Below are positions 60,272 through 64,000 of a DNA stretch of 64,000 nucleotides, one piece after another; the stretch's first letter is position 1, and every line of letters begins with the position of its first letter. Made by a program: the position numbers and the translations under genes. The notes under the pieces were generated by a model. The model worked only from the letters and a program-made list of their open reading frames with translations. It ran no database searches and had not been told where the DNA came from. The DNA comes from Paenibacillus riograndensis SBR5 (GTDB taxonomy: Bacteria; Bacillota; Bacilli; Paenibacillales; Paenibacillaceae), in contig NZ_LN831776.1 in the NCBI RefSeq assembly GCF_000981585.1, forward strand, positions 139,001-203,000. Reading direction: 5' to 3'.

Positions 60272-60819
60272 AGACGCTACATTTTACCTATGATCCTTTA
60301 AGACTTGTACGGATCGTGCTGCAACGACATGTAGAAGAGACAATTCAAGGGAGGTTCTACAAAGCCAAGCAATTTGCTTGTTATGAATACCTTGCGAAGT
60401 TATCCGATGAAGGTTTGGAAAATCTGCTTCAGGAGTACACGAAACGCCATGAGCTTGAAGCTATCACCCTAGCAGATTGGCGGAAAGACGGGAAACTGAT
60501 TTTTGACATCATATTTGAACAGCCGGAATACCAACAGCTTGAGATTGACTTCAAGAAGAGGGGATACGGAATAACCGGTCTCGGAGTGCTGGATGTGGAG
60601 AGCAACACTTTCTATGAATGTGGGTTTGCTCATCACTGGCAGGCAATTCAGAACATCATTGAAAAATCATATCCTAGATTCCATGAACCGTTACAGAGGA
60701 TGTATTTCGATGAGACGCTGACGGAGCATGATGGGTTGACCCGTGAAGAACTGGAAAACTTCATCATGACGAACTTCGAGCTGTACGGCGGCACTAAGCC
60801 ACTTCAAGAATACCTGTAA
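60268..60819 (+). CDS. phage protein of unknown function, 183 residues
   Basis: From GTG 60268, again sharing GTGA with the preceding stop. A mixed sequence with many aromatic residues (HFTYDPLRLVRIVLQRHVEE at the start; TFYECGFAHHWQAIQNII near 113-130). No motif that I can name. It sits in the early operon between small genes and the recombination module. Confidence 0.65.
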   Translation: MKTLHFTYDPLRLVRIVLQRHVEETIQGRFYKAKQFACYEYLAKLSDEGLENLLQEYTKRHELEAITLADWRKDGKLIFDIIFEQPEYQQLEIDFKKRGYGITGLGVLDVESNTFYECGFAHHWQAIQNIIEKSYPRFHEPLQRMYFDETLTEHDGLTREELENFIMTNFELYGGTKPLQEYL

Positions 60820-60845
60820 GACCATGAAAGGGGGTGAAAAAGCGA

Positions 60846-61118
60846 ATGAATGAACCTGTAACGAAGCCGCTGGGCTGGGGAATGGTTGCGGTGATGATCG
60901 ATAACCCGGTGGTGGGTGGCAAGCAGCTGCACCTGTTTGAAGCAGAAAGTACGATGTCTGGGGCATACGTACCGCCGAAGCAGATCAAGATTGATGAAGT
61001 CGAGAAGCTGAGGGACTTCCTGATTGAACAGATGCCGCCGGATGATTTGGTGAATCTGCTGTCCACTTTGGAGAAGGCGATACATGAAAAAGACGATCCA
61101 TCGGCTGCAACCGTCTGA
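60846..61118 (+). CDS. phage protein of unknown function, 90 residues
   Basis: From ATG 60846, about 10 bases after GAAAGGGGG (a GTG at 60834 lies inside that site). Starts MNEPVTKPLGWGMVAVMIDN and ends with an acidic helical part (VEKLRDFLIEQMPPDDLVNLL). No family recognised. Confidence 0.6.
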   Translation: MNEPVTKPLGWGMVAVMIDNPVVGGKQLHLFEAESTMSGAYVPPKQIKIDEVEKLRDFLIEQMPPDDLVNLLSTLEKAIHEKDDPSAATV

Positions 61119-61182
61119 ATCGTCCACAAGAAAAAATAATAGTTGAGGTCAGTGTACCACTGGCCAGAAGGAGAAATCAAGT

Positions 61183-61881
61183 ATGGGATGCGATATTCAT
61201 TTGTTTGTGGAGAAGCGGATCAATGGAGTTTGGCAAGTGGAGCGGGGTGTCAATGAGCCGGAAATCGAAGAAGTGCGGGGTTTCATTGATAAATCCAAGG
61301 AGCGCGGCGAATCATCTGCTTATTGGGAACGTCTCCTTGAAGAACTGCGTCAGGGAACAATGGATTATATCTATGATGGTCGCCATTATCTACTTTTTGA
61401 AGTCTTGGCCGGTGTACGTGCTGCGCATGACCTGAAGCCTGTTTCCAATCCTAAAGGGCTCCCGGAAGATATTTCACCAGAAGCTGGAGAATCGGCGGAA
61501 AGTTGGGGCGGTGACGGCCATAGCCATTCCTGGCTGACGGCTGCCGAACTGCTTGCCTACAACTGGGATCAGACCATCACCCGCGAGGGCTGGGTCGGAG
61601 TTGAGCAATTCAAGAAGTACCTGGAAGATGGCGAACCGTCAATGTGGAGCGGCGGCGTAGGCGGGGGCGGAACCAAATACATTTCCAACAAAGAAATGAA
61701 GGAAGGTATTCGTGACGGCTTCCTGTTCGGTGATCCGCGTCAATATTACACGCTGATCCACTGGAACAAGTCGCTCCGGGATGCTTTGGGTAAATGGTGC
61801 AGTTGGTCGCTTCCGAAGCTGGCCGAGCTGGCCGGGGACGATCCGGAGAGCGCTCGTATTGTATTCTGGTTCGACAATTAA
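61183..61881 (+). CDS. phage protein of unknown function, 232 residues (MGCDIH type)
   Basis: Begins MGCDIHLFVEKRINGVW, a start that I know from uncharacterised proteins of Gram-positive phages. Rich in Trp and Gly; GGDGHSHSWLTAAELL near 109-124 and GGVGGGGTKYIS near 156-167 are distinctive. The N-terminal Cys-Asp-Ile-His and the central His cluster could bind metal, but this is a guess. AGAAGGAG upstream of ATG 61183. Confidence 0.7.
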   Translation: MGCDIHLFVEKRINGVWQVERGVNEPEIEEVRGFIDKSKERGESSAYWERLLEELRQGTMDYIYDGRHYLLFEVLAGVRAAHDLKPVSNPKGLPEDISPEAGESAESWGGDGHSHSWLTAAELLAYNWDQTITREGWVGVEQFKKYLEDGEPSMWSGGVGGGGTKYISNKEMKEGIRDGFLFGDPRQYYTLIHWNKSLRDALGKWCSWSLPKLAELAGDDPESARIVFWFDN

Positions 61882-61896
61882 GGGGGGGGGAGCACA

Positions 61897-62148
61897 ATGG
61901 AAAATCAAGTGAAGAGAAAATCTATCGGTGAAGTTCTGGCTACAATCGATCCAGAAAAAGTGAACCTTCAGCTTGTGAAGCCGGCTTTAATGGAGGTTGC
62001 ACGTTCTAATACTAAGCGCTCCGGATTTTTGAAAATCGCTGTAGATGATGATGTGGCAGTAGATTGCTTCCAAGCGATGCCGGATAAGATTCGCTTCATC
62101 ATATCGATTGACCGTGAAGACTGGAATCGGGCGGTGGTGTCAGAATGA
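61897..62148 (+). CDS. phage protein of unknown function, 83 residues
   Basis: ATG 61897 follows AAGGGGGGGG. A small alpha/beta-looking protein (GEVLATIDPEKVNLQLV; FIISIDREDWN). It overlaps the next gene by 4 bases (ATGA). No family recognised. Confidence 0.6.
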   Translation: MENQVKRKSIGEVLATIDPEKVNLQLVKPALMEVARSNTKRSGFLKIAVDDDVAVDCFQAMPDKIRFIISIDREDWNRAVVSE

Positions 62149-62507
62149 AAGCCTATGATTTTCAGAAAGCCAAACTCTTGATCGAACAGGACCGGGAACA
62201 GATTCAAGAGGCGGCACTTGGAATGTATGAGGATTGGTTCTGGACCGCTGAAGAAGTGTTCAACGACCAAGAAGGATTTGTTCGTGACTTAGAAACCGTC
62301 GAATTGATTGGTGGTATTAATGAATCTTCCTGGGCCACTCCATGTCTGCGTATTACCTATCGTGACGGAAACGAATCTTGCATTGGTTGCTTCAAGGATG
62401 ATGGGTCACCTTCGGAAAGAGGCTTTGTGATGCCACTTGGAGTCCTGTCTGGACCTGCGCAGGATCGGATGCCGCCACTCACTTCAAAGGAGGGTCGTCA
62501 TGATTAA
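62145..62507 (+). CDS. phage protein of unknown function, 120 residues
   Basis: Coupled to the preceding gene by ATGA. It contains MYEDWFWTAEEVFND and a region CLRITYRDGNESCIGCFKDDG with three cysteines. No family recognised. Its end overlaps the start of the ATPase gene by 8 bases. Confidence 0.6.
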   Translation: MKAYDFQKAKLLIEQDREQIQEAALGMYEDWFWTAEEVFNDQEGFVRDLETVELIGGINESSWATPCLRITYRDGNESCIGCFKDDGSPSERGFVMPLGVLSGPAQDRMPPLTSKEGRHD

Positions 62508-63837
62508 AATCAATAAGCTCGAAATCGAGAACGTCAAACGGGTCAAAGCCGTGAAAATAGAGCCGACAGCAAGCGGGCTAACCTTAGTCGGCGGCAAGAA
62601 CAACCAGGGTAAAACCAGCGTGCTGGATGCCATCGCCTGGGCGCTAGGCGGGAACAAGTACCGCCCTTCGCAGGCCGCAAGAGAGGATTCGGCCATCCCC
62701 CCATACCTCCACCTGACACTTTCAAACGGGCTGATCGTGGAGCGGAAGGGCAAGAACAGCGACCTGAAGGTGGTCGATCCGAACGGCCAGAAGGGTGGGC
62801 AGATGCTCCTGGATAGCTTCGTGGAAGAGTTGGCGATTAATCTTCCAAAGTTCATGGGCTCCACCAACAAGGAAAAGGCCAACATTCTCCTGCAGATCAT
62901 TGGCGTGGGGCAGCAACTCCACGAGCTGGAGGTCAAAGAGCAGGAGGTATATAATCGCCGCCACGCCATCGGCCAGATTGCTGACCAGAAGGCCAAGTTT
63001 GCCAAGGAACAGACGTACTTCCCGGATGCGCCGAAGGAGCCTGTCTCCGCTTCGGATCTGATCCAGCAGCAGCAGGCAATTCTTGCCCGCAACGGGGAGA
63101 ACCAACTAAAACGGCAGCGGCTGACACAGTTCCAGGCATTGTATGCCAACCAGGGACAGGAGGTTGAGCGGTTGAAGGCGATGCTGGCAGATGCAGAAGC
63201 AAAGTATGCTCAAACGGGTGTGGATCTGGCGGCAGCCCAGAAAGACGCTCTACAGCTTCACGATGAATCGACTGCAGAGCTGGAGACCAACATCCAGCAG
63301 ATCGACGAAATCAATCGTAAAGTCCGCGCCAATCTGGATAAAGACAAGGCCGAAACGGATGCCAGCGATTACCGGCAGCAGTATGATGCGCTGACCACTG
63401 AGATCAATACGGTGCGCCAGCAGAAAACGGACCTCCTGACGAACGCTGATTTGCCGCTGCCGGGATTGACCGTAGAGAATGGGGAGCTTAAGTACAACGG
63501 CCAGTGCTGGGATAACATGAGCGGATCCGATCAGCTGAAAGTCGCCACGGCTATCGTACGGCGTCTGAAACCAGAATGCGGCTTTATCCTACTTGATAAG
63601 CTGGAGCAGATGGATATGGACACCTTGCAGGAGTTTGGTGCCTGGCTGGAGCAAGAGGGGCTGCAAGCCATTGCCACCAGGGTCAGCACCGGCGAAGAGT
63701 GCAGCATCATCATCGAGGACGGCTATGTTGCCGGGCAGGAAGGCGTAACCCTTCAGCAGTTGCCGGGCGAAATCGATCCGGGAGACGGGTGGAACGAAGC
63801 GGTTGCTCCCCCAACTTGGAAAGCAGGTGAATTTTAA
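62500..63837 (+). CDS. SbcC/SMC-like ATPase of the phage recombination module
   Basis: 445 residues from ATG 62500 (AAGGAGGG upstream). Walker A GGKNNQGKTS near 32-41, then a region of about 130-300 rich in Gln, Lys and Glu that looks like an antiparallel coiled coil, then the ABC-type signature DNMSGSDQLKVATAI near 340-354 and Walker B FILLDKLEQMD near 365-375. The residue after the Walker B aspartate is Lys, not the usual catalytic Glu. The coiled coil is much shorter than in SbcC. Followed with a TAATG overlap by a Sak4-like gene, which suggests a joint role in phage DNA recombination. Confidence 0.78.
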   Translation: MIKINKLEIENVKRVKAVKIEPTASGLTLVGGKNNQGKTSVLDAIAWALGGNKYRPSQAAREDSAIPPYLHLTLSNGLIVERKGKNSDLKVVDPNGQKGGQMLLDSFVEELAINLPKFMGSTNKEKANILLQIIGVGQQLHELEVKEQEVYNRRHAIGQIADQKAKFAKEQTYFPDAPKEPVSASDLIQQQQAILARNGENQLKRQRLTQFQALYANQGQEVERLKAMLADAEAKYAQTGVDLAAAQKDALQLHDESTAELETNIQQIDEINRKVRANLDKDKAETDASDYRQQYDALTTEINTVRQQKTDLLTNADLPLPGLTVENGELKYNGQCWDNMSGSDQLKVATAIVRRLKPECGFILLDKLEQMDMDTLQEFGAWLEQEGLQAIATRVSTGEECSIIIEDGYVAGQEGVTLQQLPGEIDPGDGWNEAVAPPTWKAGEF

Positions 63838-64000
63838 TGCAGGTCATTACTGGTAAGGTTCAGAAGGCCAAGAAGGTTGTTATTTATGGGCCGGAGGGGG
63901 TCGGCAAGTCTTCCTTGGCTGCTCAATTCCCACGCCCTATCTTTATTGATACTGAAGGCTCCACCACGGAAATGGATGTGGCACGGCTGCCGAAACCTTC
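63837..64000 (+). CDS. Sak4/AAA_24-type ATP-binding protein, 5' part
   Basis: Starts in the TAATG overlap with the preceding stop and runs off the window; 54 complete codons are seen. Walker A is YGPEGVGKSSLAAQFP (about residues 17-32), followed by FIDTEGS. This pattern fits the phage RecA-like Sak4/AAA_24 family, which helps single-strand annealing during phage recombination. The assignment rests on the N-terminus only. Confidence 0.7.
   Translation, partial: MQVITGKVQKAKKVVIYGPEGVGKSSLAAQFPRPIFIDTEGSTTEMDVARLPKP

Overview
The window looks like chromosome of a Gram-positive, low-to-moderate GC member of the Bacillales, most likely Paenibacillus or a close relative. Grounds: strong AGGAGG ribosome binding sites with frequent GTG/TTG starts, Bacillus-type gene neighbourhoods (hprK-lgt-ppaX-yvoF, rapZ-yvcK-whiA-crh, cggR-gapA-pgk-tpiA-gpmI-eno, secG-rnr-smpB-ssrA), Bacillus-type control sites (CggR, CtsR, cre, GntR, FNR-like, TPP riboswitch), and intergenic repeats of a style I associate with Paenibacillus. 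The genus is an inference.

Layout. 1-1532 is the 3' part of a 23S rRNA gene, followed without a 5S gene by eight tRNAs (Ser, Met, Val, Thr, Asp, Phe, Tyr, Lys) and a terminator. A group II intron (about 2422-4351) sits just behind that terminator, and an IS91-like rolling-circle transposase with a small zinc-ribbon ORF abuts it (4401-5895). A PucR-type regulator and an MsmX/UgpC-type sugar ABC ATPase follow. The hprK-lgt-ppaX-yvoF operon (8734-11898) and an acyltransferase-3 membrane protein come next. On the minus strand lies a gluconate operon transcribed gnd-gntR-gntP-gntK (18376 down to 13483) with two GntR-type operators and cre-like sites. A histidine operon (hisZ-G-D-B-H-A then F-IE-J, with a prs gene) runs 18686-29063. 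It is interrupted by a MITE-like element between hisZ and hisG and by a 1.48-kb repeat mosaic between hisA and hisF.

29335-43353 holds a TPR protein, trxB, a TPP riboswitch with thiC, a DUF1858/DUF438 pair behind a perfect FNR/CRP-like palindrome, a ROK glucokinase, rapZ-yvcK-whiA and an HPr/Crh-like gene, then three secreted or hydrolytic proteins. clpP (minus, CtsR box) and tRNA-Arg follow. The glycolytic operon cggR-gapA-pgk-tpiA-gpmI-eno occupies 44630-51772, then secG, rnr with a long Gly/Ala/Arg/Lys-rich tail, smpB and ssrA (tmRNA).

From 57347 to the end is the left part of a prophage or integrative element inserted at the 3' end of ssrA: a large serine recombinase whose last codons lie inside ssrA, a double-HTH repressor, a divergent Cro-like gene behind a triple operator, a run of small unknown early genes, an SMC/SbcC-like ATPase, and the start of a Sak4/AAA_24-type ATPase. 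The right end is outside the window.

Several parts form one carbon-control theme. HprK, the HPr/Crh-like protein with both His15 and Ser46, cre-like sites at the gluconate operon, glucokinase, YvcK and the CggR-controlled glycolytic operon are all here. The most unusual content is non-coding: several families of short direct and inverted repeats packed into the his operon, one of which recurs about 31 kb away beside smpB, and a 94-bp repeat with two copies 19 kb apart.
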